From NCBI GenBank assembly GCA_050084985.1, contig JBITNC010000002.1, forward strand, positions 6,882,001 through 6,946,000: a stretch of DNA of 64,000 nt, written 5' to 3'. Shown here piece after piece: positions 35,340 to 45,899 of this stretch. Both the position numbers and the translations under genes were made by a program. The stretch's first letter is position 1. Each line of letters begins with the position of its first letter. Below the pieces are notes generated by a model that ran no database searches, had not been told where the DNA came from, and saw nothing but the letters and a program-made list of their open reading frames with translations. Source of the DNA: Nageia nagi. Its lineage: Eukaryota; Pinophyta.

Positions 35340-35800
35340 TGCATATCCGGTGCGTGTGTGAGCAGGCTGAGGACAGGAGGCAACCGATTGATCATTTTAA
35401 TCCATGAAATAGTGTTTGCATCGTGTATGGTGGTAAACAACATGCATGTATCCATTATGTGCAGATCCTGCGAGCAGAGGAGACAAGAAACGAGAGGAGA
35501 GGGAGATAATGGAGGGAGCCAGCGCGCGCGAGGAGAAACCAGGTCACGGCTGGTGAGGGAGGAGGGAGCGCGTGCGACGTCAGGCAGTCGATTTGGAAGG
35601 GCACCGAGACAACGTATCCATTTTATGCATCTCCTGTGATCATTGCAGTCCACGAAACTACCGGTGGGGAAGAGAGCATGCATCTTTTCAAAAAAAATTG
35701 TGTGGCCTGAGGAGACAACGCAGGCGAGTGAGGAGGTTGTGCAGAGGCACGCGCAGAGGAAGGAAGCAGCGGCAGGACATGGGGAGGCCAGTCGTGCACG
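35340..35800 (-). pseudogene. PPR-like fragments in the Copia-C leader
   Basis: Two stretches on the minus strand resemble the end of PPR repeats. One, near 35640-35700, reads PVVSWTAMITGDA after a KMHAL or RCMLS segment, depending on frame. The other, near 35380-35450, reads CMLFTTIHDANTISWIKMI. Plant PPR proteins of the PLS class repeat LFD.M..RNVVSWTAMI.GYA. The pieces lie about 85 codons apart with unrelated proline-rich sequence between them and frame changes. I infer captured host exon sequence; chance similarity is possible. Confidence 0.45.
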
Positions 35801-35894
35801 TGAGAGGTCACGTTGGTGTATTTTTTGTTTTAAACCCCCCCCCCCCCCCCGATCAGTTTGGCTGATGATTGTTTTAAACAAAAATCAAAATAGA

Positions 35895-36130
35895 AAAAAA
35901 TATATATATATATTGTTTCACAATATTTTAAACGAATTTAAAAAATATATATATATATATATATATATTTTTGGAGTTATATTTTAAACAGATGTTAAAA
36001 TAGAAAAAAAGAGATATATATATTTTGGATTGAAGTAAAAATATATATATAAGTTTGTTTTCATTCTTTTAAACAAAATAAGAAATATATTTTAAAGAAC
36101 AAAAAAGAAAATATATATATATAGATATAT
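35895..36130. repeat. AT microsatellites and poly(C) tract in the Copia-C leader
   Basis: Several TA runs of 8-14 units (for example 35945-35970 and 36112-36132) follow a C run at 35837-35850. They are simple-sequence DNA and are prone to length change. Confidence 0.85.
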
Positions 36131-36649
36131 ATATTTTATTGAGCTTTAGAACATATTATTGTGCCCCTAAAAAAATTTGTCCTCCTTTTATTTTTGGAAA
36201 TTTTGATGCCTTTTGCTTAGGATCATATCAATAACTCACTAATGATAGTATATATGAGATATTTCATAACAATACATTACTACTAACATAAAAAATGTTA
36301 GTATAAATATTGCAATTTTGCATCATATATGGGCATGTAATCAAATAATTGAACCAACACATATTTTTAAGTTCTATATAACATGAACAACAAATTACAA
36401 GTGTTGTATACTAACCCTTTAAAAGAACTATAGCAATTTAAAATTGCAAGTAGCATAGAGGATTAGTAAAAACATTGCAACTTGTTAATCATAACTTAAA
36501 AAAGGGACTAACACATAGCAAATAAGGTGTTAGTAGCATTATGTAATAATCAAAATAAATGACCAAATGAGGAGTATCTTTATACCTGCTCTTTAAAATT
36601 TACCTCACCAAGGGGGTGAAAGATGAGGAGTGAAAAAGGATGAACCTCC

Positions 36650-36769
36650 AAGATGTAGCTTCCACACCAAAAGAAGAGCTTCCACAACAAGGAGAGCTTC
36701 TACACCAAGAAGGAGAGCTTCCACAACAAGGAGAGCTTCTACACCAAGAAGGAGAGCTTCCACAACAAG
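36650..36769 (-). repeat. Minisatellite next to the primer-binding site
   Basis: About six alternating half-units, GAGAGCTTCCACAACAAG and GAGAGCTTCTACACCAAGAA, make a repeat of about 38 bp. It ends directly at the primer-binding site. Confidence 0.85.
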
Positions 36770-36781
36770 GCTCTGATACCA
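36770..36781 (-). promoter_or_regulatory. Primer-binding site of Copia-C (initiator-Met tRNA)
   Basis: On the minus strand it reads TGGTATCAGAGC two bases after the 5' LTR, identical to the Copia-B site. Confidence 0.95.
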
Positions 36782-36783
36782 AT

Positions 36784-37272
36784 TGAAGGATTTGAACTAG
36801 ATCTAAACAAATCCTTTAGGACCTTAGACTAGGAAACTCAAGTGTACACAAGATAACACAATCACTCAAGATAACACATCAATATAATGTGGTTCCTCCC
36901 TCCTTGGGAGTACATCCACAACTAGTTCTCTTATTCTCAAATCTATGTCTCTCTTACAACTATTCTCTAGCTCTCTCCTACACAACCAAGTAGAGTAATC
37001 TTACTCAAAACTTAGATATGTTTACATGAGGAGAGGCCCTCTATTTATAGGTTGAGAGCACCTCCCTAACCTTCCTTTAACCCAAGGGTAAGGTTAGGGT
37101 TACATTAAATGTATCACCAAACTTCAACCTACCAACTAACTCCTTTGGTAAAGTCAAAGTCTACACATTAAAGAATTCTATTAATCTCTTAAGGTATCTA
37201 CATACCCTTAAGTGATTAATTGAATTTACAAGGAGTTTAGATATTCACAATATTTCATTACAAATTCTAACA
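36784..37272 (-). repeat. 5' LTR of Copia-C (489 bp)
   Basis: Identical by eye to 28647-29135. The TATA box (TATAAATAG on the minus strand) lies at 37041-37049, so transcription starts a little below that and runs leftwards. The palindrome lies at about 37181-37219, upstream of the TATA box. Confidence 0.97.
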
Positions 37273-37780
37273 CTCTTCACAACTACAAAGCTTCTCTTTA
37301 CTACAACTAGGTTTCACCAGCTTCACCTACATTTTCTCAATTTAATAAGAAATAGGATCTTGTCTCAAGATGGAAACAACATTTTCTTTTATTTGGGATT
37401 CCTATCTTGAGCCCAAGAAATCTTTTTTTGCATGGAGCATTTTAAATCAAGGTCTTCCCTTAAGGTCCCATCTCAAACACTTAGGAGTGTTAGACCCTCA
37501 TTGTGCTTTTTGTAATGAGCCATAGTCTTGTATGCATGTTTTTTGGTCTTGCATGCGAGTGGGTGATATCCTTTTTTGCTCCATACATGTTCATTCCTTT
37601 TTCATGGCAACATGCCTTAATGGAGGATTCATTCACCCTCACTTTGCCATTATAGAACGTTTGGTAGATTTTACATACAAGTTTGCTTTTTCATTTTTAG
37701 AAGTCTAGGAACAAGATTATCTTTTAGAGTATTGCTCTATCCATGGATTTTGCTCTCTCTGATAAGATAGAATTTTTTTT
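37273..37780 (+). pseudogene. LINE-1 C-terminal zinc-binding domain (zf-RVT)
   Basis: Directly after the Copia-C right end the LINE resumes. It keeps FLHGAF, then LRSHLKHLGVLDPHCAFC and CMHVFWSCMRVG (about 37420-37570). The two cysteine pairs and histidine are those of the zf-RVT domain found after the reverse transcriptase in plant LINEs. Stops interrupt it. The coding sense continues that of 28646, so the two halves were one element before the insertion. Confidence 0.8.
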
Positions 37781-38751
37781 TGATGTATGACTATAGATTA
37801 TTGATTATACGCATAATGTTGAGCTCGAGCTCTCTCACTTCCACACATTTTTGGAGTATTAGGGAAATGCTCCATGTGTAGTCAACAAGTTGCCTCCCAA
37901 TAGTGTTTCTAGGGATCGATCACGCTCATGATAGTGTCCCCATTGCATTTGTGGTTGCAACAAGTATACCATCATTTGTCTCAACCCTTTGATGAGAAAA
38001 AGATATATAATGATGTGAAGGCAAGCTCCTCTCGTCATCCCAATAGATGGGATATGTTGTTGCTTGATGCGCCAATTGTAGGATGGATTATATTGCATGA
38101 TAATACGACCCTAATGCAGGGGGGTGGTCTCAACCACCTTCCCCCACTCAACCTGCCACAAGGTGGTGAGACAAAATGGAAAAAGATGAAAGTCCCTTTT
38201 ATGTCAATGACAGTTGAGATTTGCAGCCCATCTCATCTAATAAATGGTTGCTCTTAATCTGAATTGAAGATTAATGTGAACACTTTTGTGTATGACTTGA
38301 TCAATTACTTAACTTCTAATTAAAATTGAAAATTTACCTCTTAAAATATGCTTTTTTACCACCCGCAAACTCTTTTTTAGTTATAAAAACTTTTTATTTT
38401 AATTGAAATACCTTTTTAATCACAAAAAAAAAAATGATTTAATTTGAATTGTATTTCATTTTGATCAAGTTTCCTTCTTTAATCATGAAGATGCAAATAA
38501 AAACAGAAAATGCAATCTACATATATGATGCGCACGCGCATTATCTATCCCTGTATTTACCATGAAAATTCCACCGCTGGTCATAGTTTTTCATCTGCAT
38601 TTTTCGGAGAGATTCTTCTCTTCAGTGTTCGGGAGAATCGAAGACTGGATAGGATAATCGCTTTGATTGAGCATACGATCGGAATATGTTAGATACAATG
38701 ATCCATAGCTAAGTTTGAAATGGAATATTTTGTTCAATACCCACAAATATT
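37781..38751. other. Intergenic sequence before the methyltransferase gene
   Basis: No gene recognised. The first part may still be LINE-1 3' sequence. A run of A at 38422-38433 and AT-rich DNA follow. The stretch 38500-38700 is less AT-rich and would hold the promoter of the gene at 38752, but I cannot point to a convincing TATA box. Confidence 0.5.
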
Positions 38752-39483
38752 GTGATGTGCCAGCGTAACGAGCCCATGCCCATGAATTTCAGTGCAGTGC
38801 GGAGGAGGGACACAATGAAGGTGGTGTTACAGAGGCTGATGTGGGCAGCCCTCATCTTGACTACCCTCCTCCTTTTCTTTTCGTCTTTCAACACCCACAT
38901 CTCAATCTCCTCTTGTAGTAGACCCTCTCAAATATTCGAACACCCTGTACATCGGCAATCTTGCCAACCCAATACAAACCCCACCAGGAAAGAGAACAAA
39001 CTCAAAAAGTTGTGGGCAAGCAAGACCTGGAATGCCAAGGTGGATGCCATGTCAGCTCTGTTCAAGGATGCACTATCAGATGTTGTCATGAGCCAGCACT
39101 CCAAGGCCATGTGTATTTCAGCAGGGATTGGGCAAGAAGTGATGGCAATGAGACATTTGGGTGTGGAGGGAGCCATTGGGATTGAAGTGGTTGAATCTCC
39201 ACCATTGGTTGTCAGAGGAGATGCCCACAAGCACCCATTTGCTGACTGTACTTTTGATCTGGAATTCAGTGCACACCTGGCAGAAGCACTTTTTCCTTGG
39301 AGATTTGTTGCAGAGATGGAGAGGACTCTCAAGCCAGGAGGTCATGCCCTTCTCCTTGTCCCCCATTCTTACCCGCTTGGTCAGATTGTTGATTTATTTA
39401 ATTCATCTAAATTGGTTAGCAAGAAGAATATTACCTTAAATGGGCTGCCCCCCATGCAATTGTTATTCAAGAAGGGGCTTTAG
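38752..39483 (+). CDS. Membrane-anchored SAM-dependent methyltransferase-like protein
   Basis: A single uninterrupted 243-residue frame resembles the plant family of small membrane-anchored class I methyltransferases (Methyltransf_11 type). A basic N-terminus is followed by one hydrophobic segment (about 28-45, LMWAALILTTLLLFFSSF), which predicts a type II membrane protein. The SAM-binding part has CISAGIGQEVMA (about 120-131), then GIEVVESPPLV with RGDAHKHPF (about 142-162), FDLEFS, and the post-motif ERTLKPGGHALLLVP (about 189-203). Two in-frame ATGs exist, 38752 and 38815; the second starts MKVVLQRL just before the membrane segment and is at least as likely. No intron is needed. The substrate cannot be told from the sequence. 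It is the only convincing host gene in the window. Confidence 0.8.
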   Translation: MMCQRNEPMPMNFSAVRRRDTMKVVLQRLMWAALILTTLLLFFSSFNTHISISSCSRPSQIFEHPVHRQSCQPNTNPTRKENKLKKLWASKTWNAKVDAMSALFKDALSDVVMSQHSKAMCISAGIGQEVMAMRHLGVEGAIGIEVVESPPLVVRGDAHKHPFADCTFDLEFSAHLAEALFPWRFVAEMERTLKPGGHALLLVPHSYPLGQIVDLFNSSKLVSKKNITLNGLPPMQLLFKKGL

Positions 39484-42400
39484 GTTAATGACTGACTGGA
39501 TTTTTTGTCTTGGAATTCAGCATTTTGAGTTTTTTTGTTTTGATCTATGTTTGTGGATTTGAGTTGGTTTTTCTTTTGATATATGTTGGTAGGTTTTAGT
39601 ATTGAGATTTTTCCAGGCATAAAAACTCTAGAGGAAGTTTTGATCCTAGAGGATTTAATCTAATGAATCCACTAGGAATCGACTACACTTGCCATCCGCC
39701 TATTCCTGCCTCCATTTTTCAATCGAATCCAGGTGGTTAGACTCAAAACATTTTCAGATTCGTCTTGTGTCTTGAAACAGGTGAAATGAATAACAGAAAA
39801 CAAAACAATACTACTATTCTATATATTCTTATTTGATGTTTTCACTTATAAAATTCACATACATTCACTGATGAATGTATAAAAAATAATATTAATTTTT
39901 ATGAAATCTATTAAATTCTACTAAGCTTTTTTTCACTAGAGTTCTATTTCGAATAAAAGAAGTCCAATTTTTAACATTGTGGTTCTGAAGTAGTTGAATT
40001 TTAAATTCATTTTTTTTATTACAAAACCTATCAAGATAATAGAAATGGGCACTCATCATGTGACTAAATTAGAGATCATATAGAAAAGTCTTTGCCATGC
40101 AATGGAAGTACCAAATTGGATGTGCCGACTGTGATGCCATTGTCAAAATCAAGGCCTCACAGTACACATCTCTTATATGTAAAGGGATTTGGAAAGTAAA
40201 ATGATTTGATATTGATTCATTAATGAGATTATGGTTTTTGGTTTAGTGATCCAGATCCAAGGGGTTCTGGTGGACGAAAAAGAAGAAACAATCACAATTG
40301 AAATTAGGATTATGCAGGAGTGGTATAAAAAGTTGGACAAATGAATCACTTATGTTATGGTTATAGGAAAAGATTGCCTACATCAATAAATACATAAAAT
40401 GGAAAATCAAACTAACTTGAAGACAGTTTAATAATTACAAAGATTTAATGTTCTACTACTTTTAATAAAAAAAGGTAGGTGACATTGGAAATCATAAGAA
40501 GATATATCCACCTGGATCGTTGAGTCATAAATAAAATGATGTTATTCTTTGCTAATCTATACATTCCATCACACCCATGAGATGTATCTTTGGAGCTTTG
40601 TCAAACAATGAATGAAATGAGGTTGTTTTTTGCAAGTTCATGCTAATCTTCTTGGTTCAAGACACAGATCATCAGTACATATCCATAATTTATTGACATC
40701 ACAATGTTAGAGGGTTTGGTGCATTCTTGGAGTTGTACCCACGTTGTATTCTGAACCATCCATAATTTATTTTACCGTTTGGCATTTGTGAAACTTTGCA
40801 TCTATGCTTCATATGGCATCGTAGATAACAAGAGGAACCCCACATATTTGCAGTGGCATGATTCCATCAATGAAATTGTAATGCTCCTGTCACTTGTTTA
40901 TTGGCAAGATTGAGTATCCAGGTATGACACTACTATCACAGCCAGCTTGTTGTCTTTGAATTGAATTGCATTGCCTTTTCAGATAAACAATGGTGGTTAC
41001 TAAGCTTTAATCAAATGATGTACAATCCTTTTCTAACCCAAGCATTTGTTCACTTTTGATTAACCATTACCAACTAATATTTGGGGATGAGAGGTCACTG
41101 TAGATCAGTCTTTGAGAAGAACATCATGGGAGAAGAGTTCATTGGTTGTGGGTGCATGCCTTGGTATGCTCTTTTGGATGTGAGATGGAGCATTTGTTCT
41201 CCACATGCCTGTCATGATGATCACGCTAGCATGAATATGTCTTCTGCTTAGCTTGTGATGATGACTTGTGACTGGACTTGCATTGCAATATTTCCTTTTT
41301 GATCCATTTCATCTATAAATGTCATAAAGATTGTTTTCATCCCTGCATGGGAGTTTCAAGACCTCTGCTATTAATCAAGATTTAGTTTATGCTACTAATG
41401 ATAGTTGTTACATTGTGAGAACGGGGAGAAATCCTTTGTAGATTTTATACTTTTTTTGGGTTTGAGTGTGGTGTCCCTAAACTCATCTGACAATGAATAT
41501 GAGAACATACTTACATTCTATTTGGTGTTAATAGCTGGATTTGTCATCTCCGTGGATCATTAGCATGTCATGCACTATATAAGTTGAATTTATGAGATCT
41601 GCAGCTCTACATATTGGTAGAGCAGAGAAAAAGCATTCACTTGTTGGTGTGCTTCATCTGTTGAATGTTCAAAATTCATTGATGAAATAGTGCAAGTTTA
41701 CAACTACAAACATATATTGTGAAAGTGTGGAGGAACAAGGCGCTATAATGTCTTTATTATGATATAATGTCGAGTGTATAGTTTTGCAGATATAACAATA
41801 GAAACCCCAATTGCTTGGTTTTTGGCTCAACAACTTTCAAACCACATGGTGTCCAACTTTCTCAGAGGCAAAACTATAAATTTATAGGAGTAAATTTACA
41901 AGAGTATGTTGCACTGTTGTAGAGACTGGTGCCTTTCTTATTGAGATCTGTTGTTCTGTGGCAATTATATTTGTTATTGTGTGGATATGTTATGACTTAT
42001 GAGAGTTTGTGAAATGGCAGCAATAGTGTGGTCACCATGTGCAGCACATCGTCAAATGATTGTGCTGTCATCCGATTTGTTTTAATCAGTACTGCATTGA
42101 TACCATATTGTATTGAATGGGGAAGCACAGGAGAGTTTCTAGGCAGGGTTCTGAGATAGCCTTTCCCTCCTCTGCATGTTAGGCAACTGGGAAGATCATT
42201 CTCCTTCACTCTTGAGCCCATGGACGATGCCTTTGAAGACTATTTGTTTTACAAAAGAATTTGGATTTTATTGGAAGAGTTCTTTGTTACATGTCGTTTA
42301 AGAAGGCCAACCTCTTGTTGTAACTTGGGAAAATTCAGAAAATCACTTTTCATAAGCACTAGTTTATGCTTCATTGATGACTTGATCTCAGTTTCAACTT

Positions 42401-43700
42401 TCAACTATGTAGGCTTACTCGTTGAAAAAGAATCTGAATGGCACCTCCAAAACACTGTAGCCTTGTATTTCCTGTTTTAGAGATGAAATCTTTCAAAAGT
42501 CATAGAAAATTATACTCTCTTTCAGGAAAGCATCCTTCTGAAGCAGCTCTGAAACAGAATATGGTCCACATAGAAAGAGCCACAACCACTTATTTGGCTG
42601 CATTGGACACCAAATTTGCAAACTAAGATTTCCATTCCTTTCTAGATCTTGCAATAGTTCATAAATTTCATAATTTATGCTCAATAGGGCTCTTGAGAAG
42701 TGGATAGTTAACTCATAGAGCTGTCATAAAGATTATTTGCAAATTAGTTGTAGCTGTTTTTTTCTGACAACTAAAGTTAATGATGAAAGTCCTTGAAAGA
42801 GTAAGTTTTTGAATTGTTCTGGGCTATTCATTAATCTTTGATGCCAAGACTTTGACCCCTCTGCTCATATTTCCACTTTTGCATGGATTTGAAAATTTGT
42901 TCAGAAATTAGTAGTAATAAAGTTACCAAGACCTCACAAAAGAAGTAATCCTAGAATTTTCTCGCAGAAAGTGGCAGCAGCATCTAGATTTTGCAAACCA
43001 GTATCTTGGATATGCTTTAGCCCTCCAATAGAAAATGAGTTTTAGCTTAATAATTCTTCACTGAAAGTGGGGAATTTTGGAAGAAGAAAAGGAAGATTAA
43101 ATCTGGAAAGAGAATTTTGGCAAATGAGAAAGAGAAAAACAGCATTTTTCTATCTCTTCCACTGAAGAAAGGCCTCTGGAGAAGAGTTTTAATAGAAAAG
43201 CAAGAAATCTATCTCAATGCTAATATTGAAGGACATCAAGTTGTGTTGACTTAAGACATAGAAATCAACAAACCAGAAGCAATAAATGGGTAAGAGTAAA
43301 GTTGAAGTTTGATTTTTTGTGAGGAGGCAAAAGCAAAATCGCCTGAGGAATATCAATCTCATAGACATACAAAAGGTCTTATATTTCACATTACTGAAGA
43401 AGAATGAAAATAAGAAAAAATATGCTCTGGTTTTACCCTTCGAAAGGGAAGACGCTTTTGAGATTTGGAAAAAGAATAGCACTCCTTTGTATCCTATTCT
43501 TAGTCTAATTAATTAATTTGGTATGCTTAGATGACTGTTTTAGGTCACATTGTTTTGACTGTTTGTTTTTTCTTTATATTGCAGTATTTCCCTCTTTTCT
43601 TCTTCATTTTCGTGGCAAGGCAGCATTCCTGAAAGGATGGTTTCCAACAAAAAAAAAGAAGTGAAACAATGGAAATCAAGAATTCTTAAGTATGCCAAAC
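39484..43700. other. Intergenic DNA, no gene recognised
   Basis: About 4.2 kb of moderately AT-rich, low-repeat DNA. Small open frames (for example 41997-42221 on the minus strand and 42220-42480 and 43319-43516 on the plus strand) lack known motifs. Part of the first few hundred bases is probably the 3' untranslated region of the methyltransferase gene. I found no transposon ends or RNA genes. Confidence 0.5.
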
Positions 43701-45859
43701 ATATGAAAAATGATGAAGGAAGGTAATGACTAAGTTTGTTTTAAGGGTGACAACAATGACCAACCTTAGTAGCCAGTATTGTCAACGACATTGGCATTGA
43801 GTTGACTAGCACCAAATAGCCTCATACTTGCATTTCTGTAATCAATAAAATCACGTCCAATTGTGAGAACTTGTACAATTAGTGAAAAAGCCTATGAATC
43901 CATTGTCACAAAAATCAATGTGTTCCACATAAATGTTTTTATATTGAAGAGAAGCTTGCACTGTATTTTTTTTAATCTTTGAAGTCATCTTAAGTTTGTA
44001 AAGGAGATCAAATTATATATATAGTCTATGCAATAAATCAAGCAATCAACTTGTTACTAATGACATCATTTTTTTTGTCAAGAACACCATACACACCTTA
44101 CTAAAAATACACGTAATTAAAACATCAATGTATTGTATTGTTCATCTTCAAAGTCATCTATGCCTACAAAGAAGATCTAATCGTTCATAAGTTCTATCCA
44201 ACAAATGAAGTAAACCACCAATCACTAACAAAACCAACACCTATGACAACACCATACGTCACCCTCCCAAGTTAAGCATTTGGTCACTTTCAAGGCAAAG
44301 AATTCGAAGTATTGTACAACAAGGCAGAAAGCAATAGGGGAAAAAAGCGATCATACACAAAGGATGCAGCAAGGAATAGGGTAAAAGAGTGATCATACAC
44401 AAAGGATTGCGGTAAATGAAAGACTACAAAAGTGTAAATTATGGCAAGGTATATTGTTAAAAAAAAGTACGAAAGGTGTATAAAAGGGCAGTATAATGTG
44501 ACAAAATATGTGATATGCACTTATTATGGTTGTAGTTGGTGTGAATAGATATTGATATGGAAGGTGAAAAGAAAAGAGAGATACAAAAAATTATAACAAA
44601 TATAAACAAGTGAATATTGAAGAAAGACATCATATCAATATACATTGAGAGAGATGATAGAGAATTATATCTAACGTATTTCATAAATATGGAGATCCCT
44701 ATGAGATTTAATAATCATAATGATCCTGAATAAAGATAAATAAATGAATGAAATCAAATGGAAAACTCAATTTAAAGGGAAAAAAATTATGTAGAAATTG
44801 GAAAATATAGCAATGGTTGTGATTGCATCGTATAACTTTAAATCAAATTTGTTGATAGCCTTTTGTTAAATTATCATTAAAAAACTAAAACATCCATAAT
44901 GTAGTAAAGTGTGAAAAGCCTTACAAAGAGTAAGTAGTCTTTCAACAAAGTGAACGCATTATCATCATGAAATATTCTTGTTTTATTGATTTTGAAGAGT
45001 AATTTATTCATCAGTGTAATTATTGAACGACTCCAATGTAAATACCATACAATAAGATTAGAGTACAAGATGTAATAATGAGAATTTATTCTCCAAATTT
45101 ACATTGATTATGTTAAACTAAAGCGGCGGTGGAGGACTTGAATGTTCACCTGTATAACATTTTAAACCAACCTTAAAATTATATAATATGAAGTCAACCA
45201 AATGTTATTCAATTGATTAAATGTTTCAATTGAAATTCTTACAATGATATACACAAATTTCGCACCTTCATTGCAACATTATAAACTTGGATGATAGATT
45301 ATCATCTCTTGTAAAAGGAATTGCAATTCGAATCAATTTTCTTTGCATTTTATTAAGTTTATAAAGTGTAGTTTGAATCACCTTGTAAATTTATCACTTA
45401 AGAAAATCACATAAGGAAAACTTACAAATAAGAGTATAAGGAAATTCTCACAATTACAAATATTTACGTAAAACTTTAATGCTCATCTTATATCCTTACT
45501 ACTTTCGTACAACCCATGTTTGAGTCTCATTTCAAGACAAGCACTAGTTTGTATTGTTGCCCAACCATAAGAAGATGCCTGCCACTTGAATGAAGAAGCT
45601 CATGCTTGTTGGAAAGCTCTCTAAGGTCAGGGCTTCCTTTAAGCTCACCAAGGGAGCAAAAAAAAAATACTAGCCAAACCCTTCTATCAAGCAGTTAATC
45701 CCACCTTTAAGACCATAAAAAGGCATTGTGGTGAAATTGGCAAAACAAGCTTTGTAGGTAATGTGAAGAAACTCAAGTCCATAATTGCTTAACGAATGCT
45801 GTGACTCTTAAAAAATTGCATGCATTTGGTAATTTTAATCATCTAACTACAATTGTCTA
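43701..45859. other. AT-rich intergenic DNA with a short repeat
   Basis: No gene recognised. A tandem duplication of about 46 bp lies near 44345-44415 (GATCATACACAAAGGAT with GCAAGGAATAGGG). The right part may include the worn-out 3' end of LINE-2, but no motif beyond the reverse transcriptase region at 45900 is clear. Confidence 0.5.
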
Positions 45860-45899
45860 TTTAATACTTATTTTAAAGTTAAAATCCATACTCCATAAT

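Larger units (their letters stand above)
33916..36769 (-). other. Copia-C leader, 2.9 kb, partly GC-rich
   Basis: Between the primer site and gag the leader holds several distinct parts: a block at about 34010-34450 conserved with the Copia-A leader; AT-rich DNA to about 35080; a GC-rich island at about 35120-35830 with PPR-like fragments; a run of about 14 C at 35837-35850; AT microsatellites at 35895-36130; and AT-rich sequence to the minisatellite at 36650. A continuous 264-codon minus-strand frame (35087-35881) crosses the GC-rich part but does not look like one protein. Confidence 0.7.
28642..37277 (-). mobile_element. Copia-C: young, full-length Ty1/copia retrotransposon (28647-37272)
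   Basis: The element is 28647-37272 (8626 bp), flanked by CTCTT at 28642-28646 and 37273-37277, a perfect target duplication. The two 489-bp LTRs look identical by eye, so it is the youngest insertion here. In its own sense it has a 5' LTR, initiator-Met primer site, minisatellite, 2.9-kb leader, a near-intact gag-pol, a hairpin array, a polypurine tract and a 3' LTR. It shares leader, pol and post-pol regions with Copia-A but belongs to a diverged LTR subfamily. It lies inside LINE-1 in the opposite orientation. Confidence 0.97.
24840..37780 (+). mobile_element. LINE-1: decayed plant L1-type LINE, split by Copia-C
   Basis: The LINE occupies 24840-28646 and resumes at 37273 after the Copia-C insertion. 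The parts in order are an ORF1 zinc-knuckle remnant, endonuclease, reverse transcriptase, and a C-terminal zinc-binding domain beyond the insertion. All parts have stops and some frameshifts. Both ends are approximate: I saw no clear poly(A) tail or target duplication. The organisation is that of plant L1-clade LINEs. Confidence 0.8.

Noticed and set aside
35087-35881. A 264-codon minus-strand open frame as a protein-coding gene
   Set aside because: It lies in a copia leader, crosses poly(C) and poly(A) runs, is proline/serine-rich in a GC-rich island where long chance frames are common, and only short PPR-like pieces in differing frames are recognisable.
41997-42690. Short open frames as exons of a second host gene
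   Set aside because: No homology recognised, no consistent splice pattern, and conflicting frames on both strands.
43189-43516. Overlapping open frames near 43.3 kb
   Set aside because: Low-complexity phenylalanine-rich or lysine-rich products on opposite strands of AG-rich DNA.
44877-45068. FHDDNAF as the catalytic motif of the LINE-2 reverse transcriptase
   Set aside because: The residues around it do not fit the YADD region, and it is about 1 kb from the last clear motif; chance is likely.
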